Positions 43,701 through 55,900 of a DNA stretch of 64,000 nucleotides are shown here, piece by piece. The stretch's first letter is position 1. Every line of letters begins with the position of its first letter. Origin of the DNA: Branchiostoma floridae (taxonomy: Eukaryota; Chordata; Leptocardii; Amphioxiformes; Branchiostomatidae); NCBI RefSeq assembly GCF_000003815.2, contig NC_049994.1:5016392-5080391 (forward strand), written 5' to 3'. Made by a program: the position numbers and the translations under genes. Below the pieces are notes generated by a model that was not told the DNA's origin, searched no databases, and worked only from the letters and a program-made list of their open reading frames with translations.

Positions 43701-45049
43701 TTATTAAAAATGTGATCCATGAATAAGAGGTTGGATAAAAGTTAAGCATTATTTGTATTGTACATTTTCAGTGCTGCATGAATGAACAGATAGTTTCATT
43801 TAAAGAAAACAGTCACTGCGTTTCACTTACCATTTCATATGTTTCCTATATTTCTTTCTTGGCACTATATTTGTTCCTGATGGGTTTTTACAGGCCTAAA
43901 ATCTAGTTTTCTATAAAATCTGGAAGTGTACTTCTCTCATTTTTTCCAAAAAAGGGCTTCTACAAGTCGCAATTAGTCTAAAACACTATAAATATATACA
44001 AATGGACCATAGGCGGAGGCGTGTATTACTGACTGATTTTAATTAATAATGTGCAAGACGTCTTAACCTGAACGGGGGGCGATATTGACTTCCAAAAACC
44101 TTTGATCCATTGGTCATTGGTCAAGTCAAGTCTCGTGTCCAGAGCGAATGGGTCACATAGCTCAAGAGGACTGAGCCAGTAAAAAAAATCCGGTCGGTCC
44201 TATCTTTTTAGTTGGCAAACAGTTTAATTTCTCCATAACGTCCAAGTCATGTATGCTTTTTTCTTCTTCACAGTTTATCGTGAACATCCCGGGACTGCAC
44301 AAGAACCTAGAGGTGGAGCTGCCAATCACCATCGGCGTCATCCCCCTCAGGACTTATTACCCACAATCCCCTTCTTTCCCCCAACATCCGGTGGACCAAC
44401 CGCCACAGTACGCAGAGGGACCCCGTAAGTACCTTGGCTCTAGTCTGTGACTGTCAAGTAGTAATGTGTAGTACTGTAGCTTGAGTGATCTTTGATGTAG
44501 GTTCTAGCAATTCATGTGGATTTATGTTCACATTTACGGAAGGGAAACATATTGTTTTTGCTCTGTTTGCTCATCTTCTTCTCAGCCTATACTTCTTCTT
44601 CCGTTCCAAACAACTAAGGTCAATGACCTGGAGTAAACAGCTGTCGCCATGGTAACTGATACAGTAGTAGACAGCCTGTGGTATTTGATTGCATAATGTA
44701 GCAAGTGGCAGAATAGAGCTGAAAGGGGCTGGTTCACCGCATATATGAATGTGTTTGAGTAAGCAGTAAGAATGGACAGAGCTGTAGGTTCTTAGTGTAT
44801 ACCATGTGAAGGTAAACATTATGTATCTGCTTGCTAATGTCGTTCTTCTTTCTTCTATGTCATAAATACGAAGAGAGCATCAAAGTATGATGATGGTTTT
44901 CTTATCCGTTTCCAGCTCCACCTTACTATGCGGTCGCGACACCTGCTAAGATCGAAAAGGACCAGGCAGACAGAGGAGCTGAGTGCCTGGGCCCCAAGGA
45001 GTATGTCCCCAAGTACGCCTACTACGACTGGAATGGGAAGCAACCTTAG
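40795..45049 (+). CDS. Arrestin domain-containing protein, paralog A
   Basis: It is an alpha-arrestin adaptor that recruits NEDD4-family HECT ubiquitin ligases to membrane cargo at the plasma membrane and endosomes. Seven coding exons: 40795-40918, 41516-41653, 41961-42193, 42725-42907, 43272-43490, 44274-44424, 44916-45049; phases agree and give 393 residues (human ARRDC3 has 414). Arrestin_N covers roughly 1-165, with the family's PAGKYSFPFQYQLP and NEDPNA stretches, and Arrestin_C ~166-320 (DRGAYCPGE, NGSG, IPGL). The tail has two PPxY motifs, PPQY at 342-345 (followed by AE, as in vertebrate members) and PPPY at 350-353. A 5' UTR exon part begins at 40757 after an acceptor. A poly(A) signal AATAAA lies at 45148-45153. 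The closest vertebrate relatives are ARRDC2/3/4 and TXNIP; I do not assign one. It is the most diverged of the three copies here. Confidence 0.9.
40950..41495. repeat. 22-bp minisatellite in ARRDC-A intron 1
   Basis: About 20 imperfect copies of TGAATTACTGACAGTGTAGACA, mostly 22 bp apart, fill most of intron 1. No coding potential; point differences are frequent. Confidence 0.9.
43888..44273 (+). promoter_or_regulatory. Conserved intron 5 block of ARRDC-A
   Basis: It aligns by eye with 54666-55126 of paralog B: TTTAGTTTTCTAT, then AAGGGCTTxTACAAGTCGCAA, GTGCAAGACGTCT, ACGGGGGGCGATATTG, TCTCGTGTCCAGAGC, CCGGTCGGTCCT and CAGTTTAATTTCTCCATAAC. It ends at the exon 6 acceptor. Intron 5 is otherwise unalignable. 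It has no open frame shared by the two copies. Likely a regulatory element or conserved intronic RNA signal. Confidence 0.5.
44533..44800. repeat. Dispersed repeat, copy 2
   Basis: Partner of 26275-26515, lying in ARRDC-A intron 6. Shared runs include TATTGTTTTTGCTCTGTTT and ATTGCATAATGTAGCAAGT-like text. Confidence 0.6.
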
Positions 45050-45153
45050 TTGGCCCAAACGAAATTTGGAATCATTCTGTGCCTTCCTGTTATAGGAATT
45101 CTAAACTTCACTATTCTAAACTACTCTTCCTGGAGTCGTACACATAAAATAAA

Positions 45154-46890
45154 ATATAAATGAAATACATGAAAATTAAAAATATCTTAACAACAAATGC
45201 GGAAATTTAGTGTAAAATGATAAGCAGAGGTCAGAGGTCAAAATAAAGAAACCGAAGTGATCATACATTACAAAAGTGAATAGCAGAAGAACTTAACTTA
45301 ATTGAATAAACACACATCTAACCAAAAGTAAATTATTATAATAACACAACATGAATATCAGGATAAAGGTCAACATCAACATAAAGTTCAGGACATATGG
45401 CCACTATATACAGATCCCAGTTTTCTACCAATCATATTAAAGGACTGCATGGCATAAGGGACCACATTGTGATCATAGGTACCTTTTACTAACTTAGTGC
45501 CAAAAAAGTCTGCTGGTGATCTTTATGACTATCTTACGAAGTTACTTAGCTAAGACTGCATAGATAGGTTCAATGCCATTCTTGCAAACTTATCTTGCAA
45601 GCTCCAATTTGTAACACTAGTTCACCTTTATCCGCGGGGTGACCTTTATCCGCTGTCTTTAAAAACAGCACATTTAGGAGTATTAAGTCTGCGGACTGTG
45701 GTTCCAAATTTGCAATATTTTCAATCTGTTCCGATTTGAAACCAGCGTCCGTCGACTTCATATCCCTAAATCCCTAAACAACGGATATAGGTCACCCTCG
45801 GATTAAGGTGAACCAGCGTTATATCATATGTGTTCTTATACGTGTAATCAATCATGCAATATTACTCTAGAAAAGGTCTAGATCTTTTAATCACTTTATG
45901 TGTGTATATAAATATGGCTTGTATGATATTAATTTATGCCCACATTCAAGCAACTGTTTATATGTTAAACGTTATACTTTTTTCTTCATGAATTTCTCAA
46001 CTTCAATAATTTTTGTAAACGGTCGGAGGTTTCAGATAGCATCCGGTGTATTTTCGTCAGTCACCATGGTCTTGTTTAGATACTCCTGTGTTTTAATGAG
46101 GATATGTATCCATCAATAACCTGTGTGGATGTATACGGGTTAATATTATACAAGGCAACAGCAAGTGAATTTTATGAATGACATCGGCGCGCTTATTAAT
46201 TTTCGCCTGATTAAAAAAAGATTCTATTTCTTCTTTGAAGATTTTCAAAATGCAGTTTTGATTTGTGTCTTATTTCAACGAATGAATTTTGTTTATGTCT
46301 TCATAAAACGACAAAACAGTGATAACATAGCAGCCGTTACGGAATAAAACTGTAGTATGGTGTGAAATACGCTAAAATTTGATAAAGGTCATCAAAAGTT
46401 TAATGTACATGGGTCATACATGATGTACAAGTCACAGCAAACTCAACGATGCAGTTTCAAGCCCGTTTGTTTAGGTAAGGGTCAAATGTCAACGTCCTGG
46501 AGGGCGTTAGGGGTTGATTGAACAGGGATGCATATGAAAACATTGCGGCCACTACTCAAAGACTCCCGTAACCTCTGCTTGAAAGCTTGAAAAATATTTG
46601 TCATTGCCTTCTTCAGGTACGTGTATAGTCATTCGTAACTTTTCTATTCCTTTACCCTATGTGAAAAAAAAATAATAGTAGTAGGCAACTACAGACAGAA
46701 GACGAAGCATGGCGCTTAGTCGTTAACTGCTTAATTAGTGCGTATTTAGCTAGTAAGTATATCTGGTCACAATTATATTCAGTCTCGAAAGGTGTGTTGG
46801 GTCTTTTTCGTTGCCTGATATCAAAACCTAACATAACTACGAAGTCTCTTCCTCCTAATATATAGTAGATATGATCCTACGTATACATTT
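45154..46890. other. ARRDC-A / ARRDC-B intergenic part
   Basis: No coding region is supported. The AT-rich open frames at 45898-46347 look like chance. An inverted pair around GTTCACCTTTATCCGC (45620) and GGTGAACCAGCG (45808) suggests another decayed TIR element of about 200 bp. Confidence 0.35.
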
Positions 46891-47366
46891 AAGGCACCGT
46901 TACACGAGAATTCGAATCAGAATGAGCCAGAATGCCGTCTGAATAAAATCCTTTGTATATTCCTGGGAATTCGTAATGTATTCTAAAAATTCTCACTGCA
47001 TTCCAGATATATTTGCACCTATTCTTGAGGCCGACCAGAATGTTTTTGTCGTGCTCAAGACTTTCGAAGTGCATTTGCGGTGGAGAAATATCGAACGGCA
47101 TTCAGAGCGTATTCTAGTATGAAACTTAGAACCGGCCGGCCACAAAAATGAACACAAATATCTGGAATGCAGTGAGAATTTCTAGAATGTGCTACGAATA
47201 CCCAGGAGTATACAAGCATTTTCATTCAGACGGCATTCTGGCTCATTCCACCTCTCGTGTAAAGACTGAAGAGGCAATAATTCGGTCCATTTGGAATTCC
47301 CGGCCGAATGTGGCACGGATTCTACTTAATTCCTGCTGAATCGGTTTCAGTGTGAAGGCCCTACCA
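46891..47366. mobile_element. MITE, TTCACACTGAAACCGA family, copy 1
   Basis: The right end (TTCCTGCTGAATCGGTTTCA then GTGTGAAGGCCCTA) is the exact reverse of the left end of the insertion at 52886-53482. The interior is dense in GGAATGC, GAATTC and CATTC words with CGGCATTCTGGCTCATTC inside. No coding content. Confidence 0.7.
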
Positions 47367-47526
47367 TACGAGCATATGCGCCATAAGCTCTCTCCTAAAG
47401 CTCCCTTGTACAAGAGGCCTCTGACTTGATGTCCAAGGACGATGCAACTCTTGTCCAGTCGTTTAATATTGCCCCCCAAAAATGTAGACCGCTGTATTAA
47501 TGAGTCATGCTCACGAGAACGTCCTA

Positions 47527-47565
47527 TAGAACCAAGGACGTTACATCACACAACGTCCTTGATAG
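47527..47565. repeat. Palindromic ACCAAGGACGTT...AACGTCCTTG hairpin
   Basis: The arms AAGGACGTT and AACGTCCTT enclose a ~12-base loop; same motif as 40104-40200. Confidence 0.6.
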
Positions 47566-47766
47566 AACGGAACTAAATAACAAAGAAACGAGCGCTTGTT
47601 TGGATTACGAACACATATCACATGACCCTATAGCTACCCGTTCATGCATGGCCGGTTGGTCAGTGTACCGCAAAGAAGAGTCCATACGACTTTTGTACTC
47701 ACGTATTTGACAGTTAGGAAGGAAAACACACAGACACACAACACAGACTCAGACAAAGCGCAGTAT

Positions 47767-47947
47767 TATATAACCTCCATAGCAGGCTCTCTATGGACTT
47801 TTTTGGCACTTTTGCTGGCCATTTCATTTTGTACTGGGTCTAAAATGGGCGGCTATGAGAGAGGCCAGCAATCAGCGACCCAGTACAAAAAGAAATGGCC
47901 AGCAAAAGTGCCAAAAAAATCCATAGAGAGCCTGCTATGGAGGCTAT
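47767..47947. mobile_element. Foldback element with ~70-bp arms
   Basis: The arms start AACCTCCATAGCAGGCTCTC and end GAGAGCCTGCTATGGAGG; they pair over ~70 bp through GCACTTTTGCTGGCCATTTC and GTACTGGGTC with very few mismatches. The loop is ~40 bp. It lies just upstream of the ARRDC-B regulatory block. Confidence 0.85.
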
Positions 47948-48178
47948 TAAAGTATTATAAAGGGCATCATAAAGCAGATCGCAGCTTTTTCTGGTCGCCC
48001 CTAGTCCCTACCAGACCCACATATGTCGCTGGAAAATAGTACAAAATAGCCCCAAAACAGATACAAAATAAAGGCCTGTTATCTTTCGTAATAAGGATAT
48101 CGTTCATTGAATTGATGTTACGTTTACCACCTTGCTGACAAACTATTGGAAAACTACAAAAGACCCTAACTAGTGTAG

Positions 48179-48354
48179 CACGTGACCACAACAGGTGCCA
48201 CTGACTCACCACTGACCTTTGAACTTCCTTGAGTCAACTCTTCCGTGATTGGGAAATCATTGGGCGTGTCTAGTCAGTTTAGTGCTTAAAAGGGGCGGAC
48301 TGACAAGTCAGTTATACACAGACGCACCACTTTCAAGTTTGGGCAGACAATCAG
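48179..48354 (+). promoter_or_regulatory. ARRDC-B promoter and noncoding first exon
   Basis: In order: CACGTG 48179-48184, ACCACAA, CAGGTG 48192-48197, AP-1 TGACTCA 48202-48208, reverse DR1 TGACCTTTGAACT 48213-48225, AP-1 TGAGTCA 48230-48236, ATTGG (inverted CCAAT) at 48248 and 48259, a TATA-like TTAAAA 48286-48291 and a GC box GGGGCGG 48292-48298. Transcription probably starts ~48317; the exon ends at the donor after 48354 (CAG|GTGAGT). The second exon resumes at 49866, 36 bases before the ATG. Factor binding is inferred from consensus. Confidence 0.65.
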
Positions 48355-49865
48355 GTGAGTGTTAACATAAGGATGATCACAATATCTTGTGACGCGCTAA
48401 ACTTTCGCCTATGGTCACCGTCCATCGCCCTCCCCATACAAATACTTCCATTTGTTGTCCCAATGGAAAATTAACAACGGAACCTTAACGTAAGGGTAAT
48501 GCTAGCCCTGTGCAAAGTTTAGTATCAGTTTTCGGAACCATACACAAATGCTAATCCTCAAAACCGCGTCTAACAATTTTGCTTGTAAATTTGCTAAACA
48601 ATGATAGTACATTAGACTAACGTTACTAGTAGTAGTACATGGACCTATTATTCGCATTGTAGATCTAGATCAATACGAAAGCTACTTATAGATCGTATAG
48701 ATCTAGATCATTGTAGGCCGAATTCGAAGCGACCGATAGAGTTAAAGGTAAAATGGCTGGCATCAAGACTTTGGGGGTACAGAAGCGACCGAGAAAGATA
48801 GCTAAAGATAGAAAGGCTGGGGCCTAGCTATAGGTAGACCCTTTTTACTCTTACTAGATGTCTGCTTCTAATTCTAGTTTATGGACAGAACCCCCCATAG
48901 GAGGCCTGGCTATGTAAACAGGCGGTCGCCATGGCACATCATGTCGATAAAAAGAGCGAATGTCAAAACTATTAGATTAGTATCCTGTGCCAACAAGTAC
49001 GTTCGTCTGACAACTGATCACAGCTGTATGCGAAATGTGGACTATAAGTTCGAGCTAAGGGTCCAGAAGTTATAGTAAGATAGTGTCAACATGGTTGACA
49101 TTTGATACTGGAATTACTGGGGCATGACACAGGTGTACCCGGGGGCCACACAGGCGTTCTAGTAACGTTTTGCGCTGAGTGCCATTCAGGTAAACCCCTA
49201 AACGTAGGACGCCAAAAAATCAGGAAAAGCAAACTGCGATGAAGCAAAATTTTGTCATCTCGTGACAAATCACAGGAATAAGAGTTTTCCCCTTCGAATA
49301 ATGAAAGTAGGTTGGTATACCTTGTGGAAAGGGGCACACCCCCTATTATTTGGAGAACTTCCGTATCGCTAAGGACAGAATGTTTGGCTAGCTCTTCAGT
49401 GAAAAATAAATTAGAATAGAGGCGTTGCTTAGACGTTAGCTCCTGCGTACATAAATAATCTCATATCCAAAGGGGCCCATGTACCAGTGGCAACAGACAG
49501 TATAAATGAGGGAAAAAACAACATCTAGCTGGAGTTTCAGCACATAAAAAGAAGAATTGGCTCTAATATTGAGCGAAAGACTTGTACCTTAAGTTTGCCC
49601 ATGTATAGTCTTCCACTGGTACATAAACCATAAACCATGACCGTTATGACGCAGGTACTGGATACTGTCTTCCCTCTGGTAGATCTGCTTAGAGATTATA
49701 CTGTAATTCACGGGGATTCAATTTCGCGCTAGAGAGTATTCGAAGTGGATTTTTTTTAGAATCTTCACCGCGAAAAAAAACGCGACCATAAAACCACGGA
49801 CCGTGAACAATTTCCTATTTTACAGTAAACCATGTACTAAAGGTTGTGTTAATTGTCCCATGCAG
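48355..49865 (+). other. ARRDC-B 5' intron
   Basis: No exon recognised. Its downstream half aligns with the C intron (GGTATACCTT near 49315 against 58168; TTATTTGGAGAACTT). It contains an ACTGTAAA-ended MITE at 49697-49828 that is also present in C (59090-59236), so that insertion predates the B/C duplication. Confidence 0.5.
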
Positions 49866-49901
49866 ATTTAATAGATTAACTTTTGACCACCCGAAGACAC
49901 C

Positions 49902-52900
49902 ATGCCGGCTCTCAACTCCTTCTACATCACGTTCGAGAAGAACATGGACGTGTATCAAGCTGGACAAGTCGTCAGGGGACAAGTAGAAGTGGAACTGAAT
50001 GAAGATATGAAGATGAGAGGTAAGGGTTGGAAGTGCATTGGATTTCTCCGAAACCAATTGTGGTTTGAATACAAAGACTGTCTGAATCTTACCGAATGTT
50101 GTATATCGTAAGTTCTTTGTGCACAAAACAGTTACCTGAACGCTAATTGGTAGGTATTAAGCCCACTTCCCCAGGGGAAATGTTTGCAGTTCAGACTGCT
50201 TCAGTCTACTTCACGCCGGTAGGTGGCGCTGCAATAGGAATGATGCAGTCCTAAACGTGACTAAGCTTGTATTCCCCCTCATCACATGCACGATTTATGT
50301 CTGTAGTTACTGTAGATTTTTGTATCCGTACTCCTAATGTCTACTCGTAAACCAAGTCGTCACACAACATATAGTGATCTCAATGACAGTAAAAGTGATA
50401 TATTAATACCTGTAAAAGATTATGGTGGCATTGCATTGGTGTCTTTGAATAGACGATTTTGGCCATATTGTAATGGTATCTATCTATTTTGTCCCCCAAT
50501 TAACGACCCGACGTCAAGGTACTAGGTAATTTGGTAGGTAATAATAATGATATTTACTGGTCATAGGTGCAAATGTACAGTTCTTATCTATTAAAAATGT
50601 CTTTCCAAATAGTATTTGCAAATTATGGCAACATCGTATGTTAACTTTTATCAAACTTGAAAAAAATCCTCTCCGGTATCTGCAGGGATCAAACTTTTGA
50701 TGAAAGGCTGTGCGCGATGTCGCTGGGTTGTTTCGACGGGAAAAACAACGATTGTGTACACCGGCAGGGAAGTGTACTTCGAGAACACGTTACCCCTTTG
50801 GGGCCCAGGTAAGACACTTTCTCAAAGATTCTGACAAAAACGCTGATGCACTTCTAGGGTAATCCGATAGTGGGACCAAACTCACGCCAGTTAATCCTAA
50901 CATGGTATGCTATCTGTCGCCAAAAGAATCTTGTGCCCTTGGGAAAGGCACTTCACACGACCATCCTCACTTTACTCAGGTGAAAATGAGTAACTAGCTT
51001 CGGCTAAGGAAAATGGAGATCCAGTGTTTGGGGAAAGCCATACCCCGGGCACGTAAAAGAACCCGCCACATGTGCGATGGTACGGTGTGAGCGGATCAAA
51101 CCATTCCGGCCCCAAATGGGGTAGGGAATTTGCCGAGCAGCCTCGTAACACCTGCTTCGCCTATTGAGTCAGTGAAGTGAAGCTTGCCTAAGCTTGATGT
51201 TTCTGACTTAGGTCAGAATGGCCGCTCTTCATCTTCATGGTGGTAACGTCATGCCGTACGAAACTGATTAAAAAAAAATCTTTTCGCTCTCTCTTCATCA
51301 AGGCGAGGCGCAGTCCGGAGACACCCCTGTACTGCCGGCGGGCAAACACACCTATCCCTTCCAGTACCAACTCCCCAGTGCAGGCCTGCCTACCTCCTTT
51401 GAAAGTTGTTACGGGTACGTGCGCTACTACGCCGAGGCGATCATCGACAGACCCTGGAAGTTTGACAAGAAGACCAAGAGGGCCTTCACTGTGCTGGACA
51501 TGTATGATCTCAACGAGGACCCTAACGCAATGGTAAGGATATGTTGTTTTCACCGAGCAATGTTCGTCTAGTCACAACAACTACTCACAATTAATGGGTT
51601 TGCATTAAGATATGTGGGTTTAGTCAAGTTTATGACCTAAGAACATCTTTATGGTTGATAACCAGGGAGGTTGTAACGCTAGTTCACCTTTATCCGCCAG
51701 GTAACAAGTATCCGTCGTTTTCAAAACGTGTGAATTTAGCAACATTCCGGATGGCAATATCAATCACTTTCCGTAGATTTGACTTTGGCTGGCTAAGTTG
51801 AATTCTGAGACGATCGAGACAATGTTACTTGGTGAGAAAGATTAGTTGGTACTGAAATCATGTTTAACTTATTGCTCGTGGTCAATTGATCAAAATTTTC
51901 TCTATAGTGGCCACCTGTCTATAGTGGCCACATTTGTACAGTCAAATCTGTCTATAGCGACCACTCAAGAGACTGGAGAAATACAGGTTTGACTGTACTA
52001 GGCTTATTTGTAATTTCATTACGCTAACTATCGTCCTTGACAGACACCGTCGGCTGCCCAAGACTCGAAGAAGCTCGGATTCTGGCCCTTTGCTTCGGAC
52101 CCGATCGAACTCCAGGTCCAAACGGACCGAGGAGCGTACTGTCCGGGAGAGATGGTCAGACTCAGCGGGACTTTGAAGAATGGTAGCGGCACCGAAATCA
52201 AAGAGACAACCATTCAACTCAGACAGGTTTGTATGCACGTTTTCACACGTTTTCGCAGAATGAAATTGTAGTATAGGGAAGACGTAAACAGTGTACTCTG
52301 TAATTTGTCGCCTAAACTCTCATTTTTTTTTCATTTCCAAAAAGTTCATGATTTAGAAACTGTTTCGTGATCGGGAAAAATAGGCACTTGCAAATTTGTC
52401 GCCCAAGTTGCAATTCTGTTTTCATTTCCAAAAAGTTCATAGTTCAAAAACTGTGTCGCAATTGGAAAAAAAAATAGGCACAAAATGGCGAAAATCAGTA
52501 CAATTTACATTTCTCGTAGTATCTCACCTATTGTGTGCAAAGTATCATAAATCATTTGATCACAGTGACTGCTAATCTCTTTTTGGTGCATTTTTTTCAT
52601 CACTGTACATAGCTTTTTAATTCCGAGGTGACACTGAGGTTTCACCTGCTCATCTGGGTTGATACAAAAATTAGTTGCAAGTCAAAATTGGTAATCTCCA
52701 AGCAGTTCTTGTTGTGGCAAATGGGAAGGAGATTAGCCACAGCTGTGGCCAATAAGTCCCCTGCTGGCGAAACTCCTTCCCATTTGCCACAGCAAGATCT
52801 GCTTGGAGATTAAAAATTGGCACAAATACGCAAAGTTGGTGCAATCTGTTGGCGTAATTTGGTACGGTCTAGCGAGGTACCAGCTTTACAGGGCCTTCAC

Positions 52901-55900
52901 ACTGAAACCGAATCAGCAGGAATCAAGCAGAACCAGCCGGAATGAAGTATTTGCAAAATTCGTGCCATATTCGGGGCCATTCGGGTGGGAATTCCAAATG
53001 GGCCTTAAATCCCCTTCACACGAGAAGGAATGAACCGGAATGCCGTCAGAATGAAAATTCTTGTCTATTCCTGTGAATTCGTAGCGCATTCTAGACATTC
53101 TTATGGCATTCAAGAAATTCTTTCGGCCACATTCTGGCAGGATTTGAGGTGGCTTGCCGTTTCGGTTCTCCATCGAATGAGATAAGAATGCTTCGAATAA
53201 TGTCAGAATACCGCAGAATGCGGTCATACTGCAGTTAGAATAGTTAGAATACACTTAGAACCCACTACGAATGCCATTCGATATTTCTCCACTTCGAATG
53301 CACCTCGACAGTTTTTAACATGTCAAAAACTTTCGGGCCAGCCAAAAGAACGGGCACAAATAGCTGGAATGCAGTTAGAACACACTACGAATTGCCAGAA
53401 ATTGCCAGGGACAGAAAATAATTTTCATTCGGACGGCATTCCGGCTCATTCGTGCTCTAGTGTGAAGGGGGCTTTAGTCTAGCATTACACTAATTGAAGT
53501 TTCTCTTCTATTGTTATTTGTGTTTTTTATCGAATCAGCTCTCTTTTCTCACGTACAATGTATTTCCAAAAACACTATTTGGCACTCCTTTTAGCTATCA
53601 ACAAAAGCTTTATTGAAAAATAACATAATTCATGCTTGACCGGTTGGGTATGTAAATTTCCGCTTGCTATAAAGAATTTGCTACTCTCTGTTCGATAGAA
53701 CTCAACTACATTCTGGGAGGCTATAATCCTCACTGTGTACAAGTAGGCAAATATATCCACGAATGTTTATACCTTAGAACCATTAGTGTAAATGACATGC
53801 TAGACCCTATATGTTGATTTATTAATTTCATACCTATAGATATTCATATATGTGTTTTTAGTTGTACTGTAAGTAGTTGTTATACATGTAGACCTTACGA
53901 AAGTCGCTGTACTTTTGTCATGTCAATAAAAATTAGTATCTCATTGTAATTTTGCCATTGCAGAAGGCGACATGCGTCGCTACCTCCCCACACAGGGACA
54001 GGAGGCGCCAGCATAAAACGCTGAGCGAAATAAAGGCCTTGGGCTGCAAAGCGAAGGACGCTACTGACCTGAGCAGTATAGCTCTTCCTATCCCTGCCAT
54101 CCCTCCCTCCTCTCAACGATACTGCAACATCATTGACGTGGAGTACAAGGTCAAGGTAAGAAGTGATCCACGTGGAGCTATTTCGTAGATAAATGTTTAT
54201 ATGTTAAATGTTTGATAGGTATATATTTTTTTCATCTTCATAACAATGGTTATAGTTTTGTGATATGAAATATCATGTCAGTAGCATTGCTTTGCCTTGT
54301 CAGTAATGGGTACAGGACATCAATAGCTATCTATATAGGCGACAATGTAAATAGATAGGCATGTTTAGGGTTTTATCATCCGTGAATATTCCAGGTCATA
54401 ACAACTCATCCTACATAGTAGCCCGCTATCTCAAGTGTCCAAAAAGTCCAATTTCAATTATTTCTGTATAGTGGAAGATTTCGTCAAAATGCTTTCAAAC
54501 AATGCCACTATATTGGTTCCTGATACATTGGCTACCGAAGCCAATACACACTCCTAAGCAGTTACACTCATTTGCCAGCGTTTGATATTATCTTATGCTA
54601 CCGTAGGATCTGCTTGAAGATTACCTGATGACGTCAGTTATGCGACTGACGGCTTCAAATTACGGGGTCTACAAGGGCTTAAAAATTTAGTTTTCTATCA
54701 AATCTGAAAGTGCACATCCTGCGTCGTCTCATCCATATAACATTTCTCTCACATTTTCCAAGAAAAGGGCTTGTACAAGTCGCAAGTAATCTTATACGCT
54801 ACATATGGACCCTAAGCGTAAGCGCGTATTACTGACATTTGCCCTAATAACGTGCAAGACGTCTAAGCCGGGACGGGGGGCGATATTGTCTTCCAACAGC
54901 TTTTTTGACCCATTGCTGACGTCACACTCATAAAGTCTCGTGTCCAGAGCATTTGGGTTCCATATATTTCAAGAGGACAGAGCGATCATTAAAAATTCCC
55001 GGTCGGTCCTGTCTTTTTAGTTGACCAACAGTTTAATTTCTCCATAACGTCCAAGCAAGGACATTACTAGTATATAGAATGTACTTGGTTCAAGTTATGT
55101 AGATGTTTTTTTTTTCTTCTTCACAGTTCATCGTCAACATCCCGGGACTGCACACGAACCTCGATGTGGAGATGCCGATCACCATTGGCTCCATCCCCCT
55201 GAAGAGTTATTACCCACAAGCCCCTTCTTTCCCCCTACATCCGGTAGAACAGCCGCCACCTTCCCATGAGTCTTTGTACCCCGACCTCGGTTTCGCACAG
55301 TGGACGTACCCGGCAGCCACTGACCCCAGTGCACCACGTATGTACTAAGTTCGTTTCTTCGTTTAGACCATTGTAGTGCCTTGTTGCACATAGGGCAGCT
55401 AGTTTTCTTGCAGAGGGTATATTTGCACAGGGAGGGTTGCTAGCCCTATAACGAAAGACGGGTGCAGCCCCAACCTCAGATGCCCTATCCAGAATTGAAC
55501 TATCCTATTAAAATTGCAATTGGACGGGTTCTCCCGGTTAGGCCTGGGTAACAATTCCCAACACGGGGCCCGATCGGGTAGCTTTCGGGAACGAAAAATA
55601 TGATAAGAAAGGCAACAAAACACAAAGAACAGAAAAAATTAGTCAGGAGCATAATTTTTGTATATTCCTGGGTAGATAGTACTTTTATTTTTCGTTTTCA
55701 CAAACAGCCCAGCCGGACCCCGGTTTGGAAATGTGACCCTAGCCTTAAAGGGACATCTCACTGGACTGCGACACGTTGTCGGCATCGTTGCGTTCTAAAT
55801 ATAATTTGTGTTGATTTGAACTTTACAACGGGAATATGATGCAAATGTGCAAAACATGCAAGTATGACTAAAACATAACAAAACACAGATCGATGAAATT

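Noticed and set aside
45898-46347. Two AT-rich open frames between ARRDC-A and B
   Set aside because: Low-complexity translation without domain, duplicate or splice context; chance frames.
47148-47339. Short frames inside the GGAATG-rich element
   Set aside because: They belong to a MITE whose inverted copy at 52886 shows unrelated frames.
48179-48197. Canonical carbohydrate response element
   Set aside because: The two E-boxes are 7 bp apart instead of 5, and the second is CAGGTG; I report a conserved E-box pair but not a true ChoRE.
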